Position numbers and translations under genes: made by a program. Shown here one piece after another: positions 11,130 through 23,075 of a DNA stretch of 64,000 bases. The notes beneath the pieces were generated by a model. The model did no database searches and was not told where the DNA came from. It saw only the letters and a list, made by a program, of their open reading frames with translations. The DNA comes from Chamaecyparis obtusa (lineage: Eukaryota; Streptophyta; Pinopsida; Cupressales; Cupressaceae): NCBI GenBank assembly GCA_027943335.1, contig BSBK01006021.1, positions 2,374,974 to 2,438,973 of the forward strand, written 5' to 3'. Position 1 is the stretch's first letter, and each line of letters opens with the position of its first letter.

Positions 11130-12744
11130 AATGTAATGCCCTACCACGGAACCCTCAGAACATAAGGTCAAATATGCGCAAAACATTTTTTTGAACGTGG
11201 AATAAAAATGTACATAAGTGAATCACATAATCATAATGCATATGCAAGATATAAACATGCAAGAAAGTAAACCACGATCATCGCATGATCGTGCACAAGG
11301 AGAAGACTAACACATAATTTCAAGGGTTCCATGACAACCCAATAACATACTCAGAACATAGAAGACACATTCATGAGGCTTCCCTACAAGGTATTAGACA
11401 ACGTCCACGAATCCCAAGAAGCTAAGCCAACAATGACCCATAGCTAAACAAAGAGGAGACTAATCCATCCTCAAAATCTATCTAATAGATATTCATTTTA
11501 AACCCAAAGTAAATGTTCCTAGCTTATTAATCATACAAGTTAATTATAAGCTAACCATAAGCAAACCAACCAAGAACCATCAAGAAACCAACCTTTAAAC
11601 ATAAGAAATCCATCTGGTCTTCAAACCTGATCGTAAAGGCTAGTAGGGTGCAGATGTTGATTCAAACAGAAGCGTTGGTTGGTAGTGGAAACGTCGATTA
11701 ACGAAAATGTTGATTAGTGACTAGTAAATGTCTAAGACACAAAAAGTCTCAAACCAATGAGTCACATGCGCTAGTTGATGGTGGAAACATCGATTAGCCC
11801 AAGCGATGATGTAGGCACAAACATTGATCCATAAATTTGGTCGAAAATAAAAAAACATACAAGTCAAATGCCTTAGCCGACACCAACGTATGGTCGGTAA
11901 ACAACTAGCCCCACATCGGGGAGTACTGGATAGCATAATTCAGGGTCATACACACTCGATACAATACATGATAACATAATAGAAGCTACTCTAATAAGAA
12001 TAAGCATCAATGCATATATCAATGAAAAGAGATGAAGAAATAACATTTGAACACTCAAAGCTTAGAATCTCAATCTCTAGAAGAAGATCATCACCTATAA
12101 ACTGGTCCCCGACGGTGGTATAGTTCAACGTCACCCTGCCACATAGAACCCTTAGGCCCACCCCATTGTGCTCGCAAAGATAGTAACTCAGCCACAAACA
12201 CAAGGCACACATGCAAGCAAGGAGTGGCTAACACACACGCCAAACAAATGCATAATCTCATAAGAAGGTACAGTGATGCAATGTAATATACATAGATGTA
12301 GAATACAACACATGGAGAAAACACAACATGTGGACCAACTTCCAAAGCACAATCAAGATACCACATACCACAACACACCAAGGTGCTACTCACTGCTACT
12401 ACACCTAGACATGAGAGTACCAACCATAGGGAGTATCCCTTCATGCATGGGTCAATAATGGCATCTAGGGCTCAATTACCATCTACCACCCACACGGGTC
12501 ACTCATAACATTTGGGGATTCAATGGATTCCTCCACTCGCACGAGTCAATCTCTGCCATCCAAGGATTTCAATTACTCATGCTTAGTGTTTATACCCAAT
12601 TCATTTTATTATGTTTTCACTTTTAAAGAAACTCCTTAACGCATCCATTGCGGGCACTTCTCGGGATCCACGTAAGGAGTTACTCTCCATGCCTACTCAA
12701 TGTACCTAGTCCTATGGATCAACATCTAAGGACAAAGACCAAAC

Positions 12745-12905
12745 AAGAAGTTTTTCCAGTTGGTCTACACCAAGGACAAACAAAACACTTCGTCCACTTG
12801 GTCTACACCAAGGACAGGAATAGGGACTTTTGTCCAGTCCATCTATACAAAGGACCAAACATAAGATGTGTTGTCTATTGGTCTACACCAAGGATGGGAA
12901 ATATA
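12745..12905. repeat. TTGGTCTACACCAA repeat array in right LTR
   Basis: Copies of TTGGTCTACACCAAGGAC occur at about 40-bp spacing, cleaner than in the left LTR. Each core has inverted TTGGT/ACCAA arms around 4 bases. This could be a binding-site array or simple unit slippage; the sequence alone does not decide. Confidence 0.65.
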
Positions 12906-14335
12906 TGAGCATCCACAAGCACAAAGACAATCACTAGAGGACAAATCCACTCCAAGACACTCAAGGCATGCAAGCGCTACAAACACAAAATTTAAGACAA
13001 ATAACAAATTTCTCAATTGGCCACTTTGTGAAGAGCACAGACTCCCATGGAATCCATCAAACATCTTGTTAGAAAATGAGGAAGGCACAAAATGTCCATA
13101 GGCAATAAATACACAAATTCCGGTGAAAATCAACATTTAACATTAAAAGGGAAAGTTCAGATTGCGATAACATATTATCCAAAATATCCTCAATCCATTC
13201 CAATTCCACAATCATACTACAAAGTTGGAGTACTACAACATCTAACAATTCAATCACGCCAAACGTGGTGACAAATATGTCTTGGATGGTACACAAAACA
13301 AGGTGAGCTCAAGAATGCCCAAAAATAAAACTTGGAACCAAACTTTGAAATAAAACCAATTTGCCCTTAGGCACCCAACAAGACAAAAATCAAATGAAAT
13401 TCTTGATCTGGGCGCTCACGAAAAATCAAGCAACATAACACCAAAAAAACTATATATTTCCAACTCTAAAACACTAATTAAGCATATATACCCAATCGGG
13501 CAATGAAATGTTATGAGAATGTAGGGCAATCCTGATTCTCAACCCACAATAAATAAGAAATTTACTTCAACTGGAAATTAAAAAAAAAGTAAAACATAAG
13601 ATGTGAGATGCGCCCTACCTCACACAAAGTGGAGAAACGCCAAAAAGAGGAGGAAAGCTTGATTTCTTCATAGAAATCAAAATGGCTCTATAGGAAGATG
13701 AGGAATTGCGGCACCAACCCAAGGAGCCGCTACCCATGACAATCCGACTCAGTTCAAACCCAACAAGCAAAATCAGAATATTCACCAAAATGCCAAGTGA
13801 AAAAGTGAGGAAAAAGAATCTTTTTTTCAAATAAAAGGTCACTTCAAAAAGGGACTTTTAAAATAAGTCATTTAAATAATTTAAGTAAAACATTTAAATA
13901 ATTTAAGTAAAACCAAAGATTTATAAAAGAAAATATATCAATTCCAATAAAATGGAATTCGACTACGGCAAATTAGCTGGCAATTAAAAATTAAATCCTC
14001 AAACATAAATTAAATCAGCATTTTAATTCTAAATCAATTGTGACTACTACGGGACTCTAAATGCATAGACAATCATTGGTCTATCACAAATGCAATGAAA
14101 TCCAAATTTACCAACACGTACTAGAGGGATAATATAATAATCACAGATACATCATCCATATAAGGACGATATTAGCTTAAACATGAAAGGTCGATGAAAC
14201 TATCTCCTATGCCATTGTCGGGAATAAAGATACACTCAAATCTTGCAGCTCAAGTAGAATGATATTTGGTACCTATTCACTAAAACAAGCAAACATTAAG
14301 TGCACCTGCTCACAGTATAAATATTTGAAGCACAT

Positions 14336-14371
14336 AATGATGATGATGATAATAATAATAATAATAATAAT
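14336..14371. repeat. (ATG)n/(AAT)n microsatellite
   Basis: A short run of GAT repeats passes into a run of AAT repeats. The left LTR has only a shorter ATA/ATAATAATAA run at the equivalent place near 3030-3045, so the tract has expanded or contracted since insertion. Confidence 0.85.
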
Positions 14372-14888
14372 GGAACATTGACGCTCTAGTGACATGATCA
14401 AACATAAATAATGTCGTGACATAGATCGTTCTATTTTCTACTCCTAAATGTACATATCATTTAAATAAACATTGTATTTAAATTAAACATTTTATATAAA
14501 TGTAAAGCATTAAAATAATCATTTATAGCAATATGAGCATATTTTAGTCAAAATTGGCAATGAAATATCCAATAGTTTATAAGGCACAATATAAGAGCAA
14601 ATCCAAAAAAAATAATCCTAATAATATAATCCATAGTCTCGAATACAAAACACACCAAATATCATCATAAAGCATCATATCACATCAAACAAAATCATCA
14701 TGCAAATATGATCAAAACAGTAAACACCAATATAATCTAGCATCTAAACTAACCATGATATCAATAACCAAAATAATATATTGTCATCGAATGCATCTCA
14801 CTATGCAAATATCACAACATAACAAGTGTCTATCTTAGATCAAAATAATCATGGAACAGAATGCAACCACGAGAGGCACCACATCACC

Positions 14889-15200
14889 TTGTCAACACTC
14901 TACCCTTCTATTGACAGTCTCTCAAAGAGGGTTATGCCACTTGCTCCCCCTTGTGGTGGGGATCCTAGTGATAGTATTGTTTGGACAGTTGTATGATGGT
15001 GTAAGAAAGATCATTCTTCATTTTCCCATTCTCCTCCCTATGTAGTGCTACCCACTCTTGAGTGGGTTACTAGCTATTTTGCTAGAGTGGTGTTAATGGT
15101 ATGTTCTTGGCCTTGTTATGGATGGCCTTTCTTGGTTTTCTTTTGTAAGGGCTAGCACCCTTGTTTTGCTAATTTTAATAATAAAAAATATCATAATCTT
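14889..15200 (+). mobile_element. Probable LINE 3' end (copy 4)
   Basis: The stretch ends in a perfect small hairpin (AAGGG-CTAGCA-CCCTT) followed by GTTTTGCTAATTTTAATAATAAAAAA, the same terminal design as LINE copies 1-3. A WTVV...KK-D-HSS segment upstream weakly resembles the ORF1 C-terminus of those copies. No clear target duplication was found; the right side runs into the TA tract. Confidence 0.5.
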
Positions 15201-15218
15201 GCTAAAAATAATCAACTA

Positions 15219-15320
<102 letters not shown>

Positions 15321-15439
15321 ACAATTTAATATGTTCACAAATAACCCTATAATTTAGAAAATGCAACAAAGTTTTTACAATTGGGCATAATAAATTGCCT
15401 AAAAAATTTAGTGTGTTTAACTTAGCTCTACAATGTGGC

Positions 15440-16912
15440 AATAAATTTATTTGACATTGTCAATAGACATATCCTTCAGCCCCTTTAGTTTATGCATTCA
15501 TGGAATACTCAGTTACAAACAAGTTCAACAACACCTTCATTATTGAAATACAAAATCAATGGTTGTTTCTATGGCACTCTCATTAACATCATGCTTACAT
15601 ATGAAGTGGCATTGAACTTCATGTGTTTAGTGCTACCATGGAACACTAGAAAACAAGCAACTTTCATGATAGCTTGATTTTTTTAGTACAAAATCATTGG
15701 TTGTGTTATATGGTACTCCTACTGACAACATGGTCACACTTGAAGTTACTTGAAGTGGCATGGAAAACTAGACTTTAAACAAGTTCCTAAACTTCCCAAT
15801 AATTGAAATGTAAAATCATTGGTTGTCTATGGTACTCTCATATCAATTTATAAACAACTCCACTTTCCCCAAAAATTGGACCAAATCCCAAATAGAAGAT
15901 TAATCCAAATGTGAATTCTTGTTCATGGATAAACCATGTATAGTCCAAATTCATAAAGTCAATCAGTAACTACAAATTCTTCTTGTATTCTTGTTTCTTG
16001 CATGACATGTGGAAAACAATTAACATAATGACTAATATCTAGCCTAGTGTAAGTTAGTTAAATCAAAACAATTATAGCAATAATATCCACCTTGGAGATG
16101 AATCAAATCAAAGACCTCTATAGTCCTATTGCCATGGACATTGGTATTTGTTTCCAATCCATTATTCCATAATTCTTGGACAATTTCTTAGTATATTTCA
16201 TCTAAGACAAGTATCCAATTTCTTATTTACCATACATCCAAATAAAGACAAAATGGAAAAGCCCGAGATCAATCATTTAGAACAATTTCTTAGGACCATT
16301 CTTTGTTGCATCAATCACCTTTCTTTGAAATGCATACAATGACTTGGTTATTAAGATGTACAATAAGACTTGTTACATTCCTCTTTTCTCTTTGAAGAAA
16401 ATATTTAGGTCTTGTGGAATTTGACAAATCCATGTTGTACTTGATTTTCATCTATTTTGTATACCAAGTTCTGAGAGCTTGTTGAAAGCCATAAAGGAGA
16501 CTTGGTGAGTTTTCACGCCATTTGCTCTTAAATAAGTCTGCCAAAATCCATTTGATTTAGTCATGTTGAGTTTTTTCAAGTCTTCATTAAGGGAAGCAAT
16601 TTTTTTGTCCATTTGATGTACATTCACCCAAATTGTGTAGCTATACCAAAGACCATTCTTTTCATAGAATTATCTTGATCATGGGAGCAAAAATCTTCTC
16701 ATAGTTAGTGGGATCCTTCTACACATAATCCTTTGCAACAACTATCTCTTTGTACTCGTCTATTTTGCAATTTACCTTCTCTTTAGTCCTAAAAACCTAC
16801 TTACAACCAATGGCCTCATTTATTGTTAGAAGATGAATGAGTTCTCATGTGTTATTTTTCATCCTACATCCATAATAATATTCCAAGCTCAAAAATATTA
16901 ACAATTGTGCTC
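15440..16912 (-). pseudogene. Ty1/copia pol, 3' half: RT and RNase H (heavily decayed)
   Basis: Reading the minus strand through stops and frameshifts gives the start of copia RT (ELIHLLTINEAIGCK then VFRTKEKVN-KIDEYK and NYEKIFAP, about 16850-16680). Next come the KSLYGLQQA-R-WY-KID region (about 16500), a segment like DLGLLHF-LG-EVW, LTN-RPDI-like residues (about 16050), and the RNase H end (HVEVQCHFI...VNESAIET, about 15560-15640). The last motif seems present in two or three degenerate copies at 15540-15850. The 5' half of this element is at 21000-22900, beyond an inserted LINE. Confidence 0.72.
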
Positions 16913-16938
16913 TTAAGATAAGATAAGATAAGATAAAA
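16913..16938 (-). repeat. (TTATC)n 3' tail of LINE-B
   Basis: The plus strand shows TTAAGATAAGATAAGATAAGATAAAAT, so the minus-strand LINE ends TTTTATCTTATCTTATCTTATCTTAA. Microsatellite-like tails instead of poly(A) are known in RTE- and I-type LINEs. Confidence 0.85.
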
Positions 16939-17386
16939 TATTAATGTCCAACAAGAGACCACAAGTGGGCCTAAGGGACTGAGAGTACAACAAAGAACCC
17001 AGAAGACAGCAGGACAACCAAACGGTGTCCAAGAAAAGAGGAACCAATAGAAAAAGAAGCAGCAACAAGAGCCAGAAAGGAGAAGAAGCCATGAAACCAC
17101 CAAACACCTAGTGGTTTCCGAACACCGAAAAGTAGCTCAAGATCGACGGATAATTATTCGTGAGGGGAGGAGTTTGAGTCTGAGTCCGTCTTTGTAAGGA
17201 GGGAATCTATTGTCGCTGATGGGGTTGTAAGAGCAAGTGGCCTCTGCAATGTCTGACCGATCTGGGGTGAGGGACAAAGGAAGGACTCTCAGGCCTCTTG
17301 GTTCCTCTAGGGGAGGAAGTCAGAGCAAAGGAGGTGATCCGCTGGTAAAGGGACGTAGAGCTTGGTGGAGAGAGCACCTGTAAAGT

Positions 17387-18299
17387 CTAATCACAGAGAC
17401 GGAAGGCCTCCTGGAGATAAAGAGCCAAGTAGTGTTGATCCTCATACCTGAAGAAGGAAGACATAGACCTGCAGTCTCTGAATAGATAGTGGAACCTCCC
17501 ACGAATCTCATAGTAAATCGGACAGTAGAATAAGAAATGGAACTTAGTCTCAACCACCCTCATATCACAACACTGGCAAAGCCTCTCCTCCCTACTAGTC
17601 TGGTGGTCGGTCTGGATCCGAAGTCGATGGGAGCCAACTCTAAAGGACCTGAGCTGGATACGCAAGGTGTGGGACCAGCATCTGGAAGTATACTAGGGGT
17701 TGAGTGATCAATCCATCCCGAATGTCAATATAGTGCTCGAAATAGAAGGCCATACGAGGCCGAAGGCCATCAGGAGGGTCAACCCACGTCACCTAAACAT
17801 ACCTCTTGTAAATATCTAACCTGGTGATCTTGTTCAACTCTGACTAAGGGGGGAGGAGATGAGCAGGAGCACCAAGGGAATACTGAAAGGGAGGGAGGTG
17901 GTTGATATCAATACCAAGAGAGCTGAGGAGACTGGAAGCCTGGGCATACCAGCACCGAGCGCCCCTATTAGGGTTCAAGGTCGCTAGCAAAGCCGAAGAA
18001 CAATAGGCCAAGTAAGAGTAACGGTATCTGCCATCAATCGAGTCAGCAAAGCCCCTGAGTCTGTGGAGTAACCAAACAAGATCAAAGATCGTGCAAAGTC
18101 TGAAGGGATGAGTCCTGAACTTAGCCAGAATGATGCTAGTGGGAGTGGTCGGCTGACAACGAATGAAGCGTTGGAGAAAGAGGGTCTGCACTCTCTCAAA
18201 AGAAGCCCAGTCAGTAGTCAATAAGGAGGGACCCCAGACAATCGAGCCATAAAGAACAGTAGGCCTAACCAGTGAGTCAAAGATAGACATCTTTGACAT
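17387..18299 (-). pseudogene. LINE-B ORF C-terminal region with CCHC-like zinc motif
   Basis: Two open pieces, 18299-17844 and 17665-17387, lie in different frames. The first has the post-RT motif FDSLVRPTVLYGSIVWG, then ERVQTLFLQRF. The second has LCQCCDMRV...FHFLFYCPIYYEIR, a CX2C-X9-HX4C arrangement like the C-terminal zinc motif of many non-LTR RTs, possibly for template RNA or target DNA binding. About 470 bp of 3' UTR follows to the TTATC tail. Confidence 0.78.
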
Positions 18300-18317
18300 G
18301 ATATCCTGAAAGTGATG

Positions 18318-19553
18318 TCAAAAGCACTGTCGCTCAAGTAAGGCAAGAGAACCCAAACCCTTGTTGATCAACGGTGTCATAGCCGGTCTCAAACTGAAGC
18401 ATGGCCCAAAGAACCCAATCCCCAAGTATGTGTAGCTGGAAGTCATCTCGATCTCGGTCCCTCTGAAAAAAAAGTGGAGATGCAAGGTTTTCAAACAATT
18501 GAAAGTCATGACCCGCGTCTTCCCCAAGTTCACCACAAGTTGTCGAGAGTCGCAAAAGGAGGCCAGTCCATCCAGGAGTCATTGTAACCCCTCAAGGGAG
18601 GAAGATAAGAGCATGACATCATCAACAAATAGGAGGATGGAGATCAGTGTCTGGTGGAGGAGACAACCATCACCAGGAAGTGAGAGGCTCCTCAGGTAGG
18701 TCTCAAGCTCATCAATATAGATACCAAAAAGATTAGGGGAAAGTGGGCAACCCTGCTTAACACCAATCAAACTTTGAATGAAATCCGAGAAACCAAGTGG
18801 GGTCCTAAGACGCCCAACAACACTCTCATAGAGTCTCATAATGGCAGCGATAAGTCCCTCAGAGATCCCAATGTCTCTAAGTCTCTGGAATAAGGTTGAT
18901 CGCGAGACAAAGTCGAAGGCTTTGCGAAAATCCACAAAGCAATAGTACACCTTAGTCGAGCGATGCTAAGCCTCCTCAATAATGGCCCTCAGAGTGAGGA
19001 TATGGTATGTAGTCTGAAAATCTGCTCTAAATCCAGCCTGGCCTCTGGCTCTGCACCCCAAACTGTCCAGTTGTCTCGTGAGAAGGATATGTGGAACTAT
19101 GGTGTAGAGTTTGGCAAAGGTATGCCCAATCATAATGGTCCTTTAATTACCCAGATCAGATGTCAGCCCAGCCTTATGGATTGGGTGAATAATATGACGA
19201 GACCAAGAAGGCGGAAAACCAGCGCAAACCACTTTATTGAATAGAGTGGCAAGATAGGGCCCAAGAACCGAGACCCCGAGCTTGAAGAGCTCAGCCTGAA
19301 AACCATCCTCATCAGCAACCTTACTACAACTCATGGTCCTAACGGCCTCTAAAATGATGGAGGTGGTAAAAAGGTGGCAAAGGGGCGGGGGGGTGAGGTG
19401 GGGAGAGGGCTGACTAGGGATATCGTAGAGGGTTACAGTGTGGGAGAAGAGGGAGCCAAAATCCATGTCAGTGGGGAAAGCAGGAGGTGGGGGAAGAGCG
19501 TACACTAGAAGAGCTTTGGAGAGACCCGAAGGGACGATCTGAGAGAACTGCAC
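18318..19553 (-). pseudogene. LINE-B reverse transcriptase
   Basis: Open pieces at 19553-19143 and 18950-18579, and a shorter one to 18318, give an RT in order: N-terminal thumb-proximal residues with a GFPPSWSRHIIHPIHKAG-like motif, CFVDFRKAFDFVSRS (the conserved FxDFxKAFD), GVKQGCPLSPNLFG, and LLFVDDVMLLSSS with the catalytic DD. A frame break lies between 19143 and 18950. It would copy LINE RNA at the nicked target site, but this copy cannot make an intact protein. Confidence 0.88.
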
Positions 19554-19678
19554 TGGGCGAGGTAGAAGAGTCGCTTCTTTCTCCGAAGAAGACTGCGGTA
19601 GGAGAGCCTAAACACGGGGAAGGAGGGGTCAAGAGTCGTGAAGGCGAGACGAACAAGGCGGTGGAGAGACTTGCAATC

Positions 19679-20985
19679 CTAGTCGAACCAGGGGTTTTGG
19701 GGGCAGGAGCTGGGATAGGGCGAGCGGCGTGGTGCGGTGCGGAAAGGAGTGTGCAGCGGAGTCAAGGATCGCAGTAGAGATGTGGCTGAAAAAAATGGAA
19801 GCTCCCGAGGAATCAGTGAGGGGTAAGCATGAGAGAGAGTGTCTGAGGTGGGCAAGGAAAAGGTCACGGCCGACATCAAGGAAAGAGAAAGTGATGCGAG
19901 TGGGAGAGAGAGGGGCAGGGGCAAGGGGGACAGGGAGGTGGGGGGGAGGGGGAGGGGGAGAAGTGCGGATGGAGAAGCTGAGGAGGGAATGGTCAGCCAG
20001 AGGGAGGCGGGTGATGGTGAAGCAACTGATGGAAGGAATGAACGAGGAGCAAGCAAGGACGTAATCAACACAACACTAGCTCCCCCACAATGGGGCCAGC
20101 AAGTAAAGGCACCAGAATCAAGGAAGCAGGGAAGCCCGTTAAGAACCACAAGAGTAGAGGACTCGCAAAGATGGAGGAGGTGTCTGCCATACCGGGTCAA
20201 GGGACCGTCAACATCCTCAAAGGTGCGCTGGAGACCAATAACATCACTATCATACTATGAAATACATAGAGTATGTTCATCTCTCGTGGAAAGGAGCCTG
20301 AAGATCCCTGGTACGGACATTGAAGTCACCCAAGATAACTAAATTCCCTAAGGTAGAGAACCTGTCAATCCAGTCAATAAGATCATAATATGGATCACCC
20401 TCAAAACTATGCACAGCATACGGAGAAGTAGCAGGAGGGAAGTAACATAAAGCAATAAATAAATCTATGTCAAATCTGCCCCTGATGAAGACCCACATGA
20501 ATCTAGCTAGACTGTCACAGTGCATAATGGTCGTCAAGTTGGCCAAGGGGTCCCGAATAAGGCAAGCAACCCCACCCGAACCTCTGACACCCCCAGAAAA
20601 TCTAACCTCATCCCAATGTGCCGAGAACCACTGATAACCGAGAATCCCAGGAAGAGGACAAGTCGGGCTCTCATGTGTCTCCGTGACAAGAATAATATCT
20701 ACAGTACCAATGACATCTAAAAAGAGACTAGGTAAGGACCAAAGAGTGCCATTACCGTTCCAGCAGTGAATAGTCAAAGAATCTCTAGTCCTCACCATCT
20801 CCTTTTGGGCCCGCAAACGTCATTTGGTCTGGGGAACCATCCTGGGGGCCCAACCCATAGGGGCGCTATCCCTAATAAGTGCTTTAAAGTTTCGTATGAC
20901 AGCCCATTTACCATTCGACCAAGCAGTAGTAACAAGGGATCGAGCATGTTTTAATTCTGCAACCTGCGATTTGGTAAGATCCTCA
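19679..20985 (-). pseudogene. LINE-B endonuclease domain and upstream ORF
   Basis: The frame is open from the 5' border (about 20985, DEDLTKSQVAELKHARS) with one stop before 20816. The EEP-type endonuclease core then has WNGNG, ILVTETHE with the catalytic Glu, and LVILGDFNVRT (20340-20277). The domain continues after a frame break into 20200-19679, which holds the residues around GRHLLHLCESS and an ADHS-like version of the final SDH motif. It would nick the target DNA to start priming. Confidence 0.82.
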
Positions 20986-20999
20986 TCAAGGTAATTTTT

Positions 21000-22900
21000 T
21001 GTTGGCAGTGGGACATATCATTGTGAGACATATTATGGAATCTATCGTGAAAGTGATGCATTTGAGATTACATCCCTTTTTATCACACATGGTGTTCATA
21101 TACAACTATGATGTTTTTTAAGTAGATGCAAATGCTAATACTAAAGGACTTTATGACAACCATCATCATCATCAAAAGGGAACGTATTCGTTAGCCATGC
21201 TTCCTCCAAACTTCCTCTAGAGTGATGTCATAGAGAGCTCTAATGAGTGTGTTGCACATCAAGTAAACTATTACAATCTCTACTCAATAAATGTTCAAGT
21301 GGGAACCCTCAACACACTATGCACTATTTCCATGATGGCATAGTCTCCTCTCTGAATAATGCCATTCTATTAAGTCATGTAGGCTATGATCAACTAAAAT
21401 TGAATTATAAGTTTCTTCAAGAAAAAAGAAAACTCATTGCTTGTGTGTTCACTCTCATTCTAAGAAAACATGGTTATGAGAATTAAATTGTCATTCCATA
21501 AGAGCTTTAAACTCATTAAAGATTCTAAAGACTCAATCCTTGATCTTTAACAAACCACACTTCTTAGTGATCGCCAAAAGAGATCAAGTATTTAAACTTA
21601 ATAATAGTAAGAATCATACATTTGCATAATTAATATGCATTAGTTGCAATGGACTAGTCAACCAATCACTAATAAAGCAAAACTCTTCAATCCTCTTGAC
21701 TTGAATCCTCTCACCATGTCATACCAAGTTCAAGCAAAATGAAAATACCTAGAGGATTATATCTTCAATGCCATAGAACAAAACCATCAATCGTGATTGC
21801 TAGGACTTGGTTATCCTATCCAATTCAAAAGCTCATGAACAACTTGTAGACTCATATTTGTCACAAATAAAACACTATTATCACTTTTGCAATGAAATTC
21901 AACCTTTGAGTTGTTATCTGGCAATTGGTTGACAAACACTACATTCTTCATGCATCTAGGAAGATAAAAGACTTGTAAGCTTACAACAATTTATGCCAAT
22001 TTGTAAAGAGATACCACCTAAACCTTCAATGATAACGATATCGTCTCCAAGAGCAGACCAAGCACAAACAAAGCTAAGTTTGAAATGATGGATCATCTTT
22101 TCATCTATTCATGTGCCTTGCAACAACTAAGTCTACATATCATATTGAATTTGTAATAGGGATCATCTCATGAGCTTAAGCAAATTTGGCATGTCTTCAT
22201 TTGGAGAGGTGTCTAGCAATATTTACTTGTTATAGTGTAGCATTCTTATTCATTAAGCCACCTTCTTCACACTTTGCAAAGTTTGTTTTGGTTTCTTATT
22301 GCTATGGGACTTATTCTTTATTAGTAGTATCAATAATCCTTTATTACACCCTCTGTTGCCATAAATTTGACAATTCTTTTAGGAATGAGAATGTTTACCC
22401 TACTATTGGCATTGCTTGAGTGGCCCATTACTATACCACATAGGTCCCTTGCATTTGTAGTTTGTGTCCAAAACATGATCCTCCTCATTTCATTCCCTAT
22501 GAATGGATTCTCCTTGTTGAAGCATATTCATAAGTTGTTCAAATTTGGTTTTCTAACAAACAATGTATGGGAAAAAGAATTATTTGTCACCTTTATGCCT
22601 AATGTCTATAATGAGGCATGGCACTTAACTTGCTTAAGATTTCAACTTCAAAACTTTTTCTTCAAGCAGTGCAACTAAATCTCCAAGTGTAGAATCCAAT
22701 TCTAATCCTTTGGGTCATTCACCTTTTGCAACTTGTATCATGTATCATTTGGCACTTGTAGAATCTCAAACATAGCTACAAATCTTATCTAATGCACCAA
22801 ATGAATCAAGTCTCAAAGAGGCTCCTCTTAGGACAAAAAATGCTCTCCTCAAGCCAACAATTGAGGAAGTACAAGGGGAAGTAGAGGCCAAAAGCTCAAG
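21000..22900 (-). pseudogene. Ty1/copia gag, protease and integrase remains (5' half)
   Basis: The clearest match is integrase C-terminal: YLMCNT-IRALYDITLEEVWRKHG at about 21290-21190, equivalent to the copia YL.NRCPTRAL...TPEEAW motif. Further upstream on the minus strand a GLGGISLQIG...VNQLPDNNSKVEF segment (about 22010-21890) resembles the protease-to-integrase spacer. Gag is not clearly readable in 22100-22900. The order and strand match the RT half at 15440-16912, so both are one copia element split by LINE-B. Confidence 0.6.
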
Positions 22901-22933
22901 GCAAAGAAACCCTACCTTGTCAAAGGTTAAAGG

Positions 22934-23075
22934 GCCACCTACCCACCCAATCTATGACAAATCTTAGGCCCTAACTTCATAGTGGAAAACAAAATATCAA
23001 GTAAGCCACCTAACCACCCTATCTATGACAAATCTTAGGCTGAAACTTCATAGTGGAAAACAAAATATCAAGTGA
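22934..23075. repeat. 71-bp tandem duplication
   Basis: Two adjacent copies (starting GCCACCTA at 22934 and 23005) are nearly identical. They lie at the presumed 5' edge of the copia remains. No function is evident. Confidence 0.9.

Larger units (their letters stand above)
4033..11131 (-). mobile_element. Internal region of degraded Ty3/gypsy element A (chromovirus-like)
   Basis: Read on the minus strand the order is PBS, gag, CCHC knuckle, protease, reverse transcriptase, RNase H, integrase, then a chromodomain-like C-terminus and polypurine tract. That pol order (RT before integrase) defines Ty3/gypsy. Frames are broken by many stops and frameshifts. A LINE of about 2.24 kb interrupts gag (7892-10130). 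The integrase C-terminus resembles Tekay/Del-type chromoviruses (KLAPYFVGLFEIIERIGP followed by an IHDVFHV motif), a lineage suggestion from memory of the family, not a search. Confidence 0.9.
11132..14883 (-). repeat. Right (5') LTR of element A, 3.75 kb
   Basis: The LTR runs from TGTAATGCCC (11132) to GGCACCACA (14883) on the plus strand. On the minus strand it therefore starts TGTGGTGCC and ends GGGCATTACA, next to the PBS. From 11881 onward it aligns with the left LTR. It lacks the two LINE insertions found there, so it shows the empty sites. The 5 bp after it (TCACC, 14884-14888) is the candidate target duplication, whose partner lies left of the window. At 3.75 kb this is long for a plant Ty3/gypsy LTR. 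No open reading frame worth calling was seen inside. Confidence 0.92.
16913..20995 (-). mobile_element. LINE-B: GC-rich non-LTR retrotransposon, 5'-truncated
   Basis: On the minus strand it carries an apurinic-type endonuclease, a reverse transcriptase and a C-terminal zinc motif. It ends in a (TTATC)n tail instead of poly(A). It interrupts a copia element between integrase and RT. The coding frame is already open where the element begins (about 20985), so it is truncated at the 5' end. Frames are broken in several places. Its GC content is visibly higher than both flanks. I could not find a clean target duplication. The RT is not the same lineage as the DUF4283-type LINEs in this window. Confidence 0.85.

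Noticed and set aside
19839..20342. Plus-strand frames of 111-167 codons in the GC-rich part
   Set aside because: They are opposite-strand shadows of the LINE-B endonuclease region.
22934..23075. CRISPR-like or regulatory repeat array
   Set aside because: It is two copies of a 71-bp unit with no spacers, in eukaryotic DNA; a plain tandem duplication.
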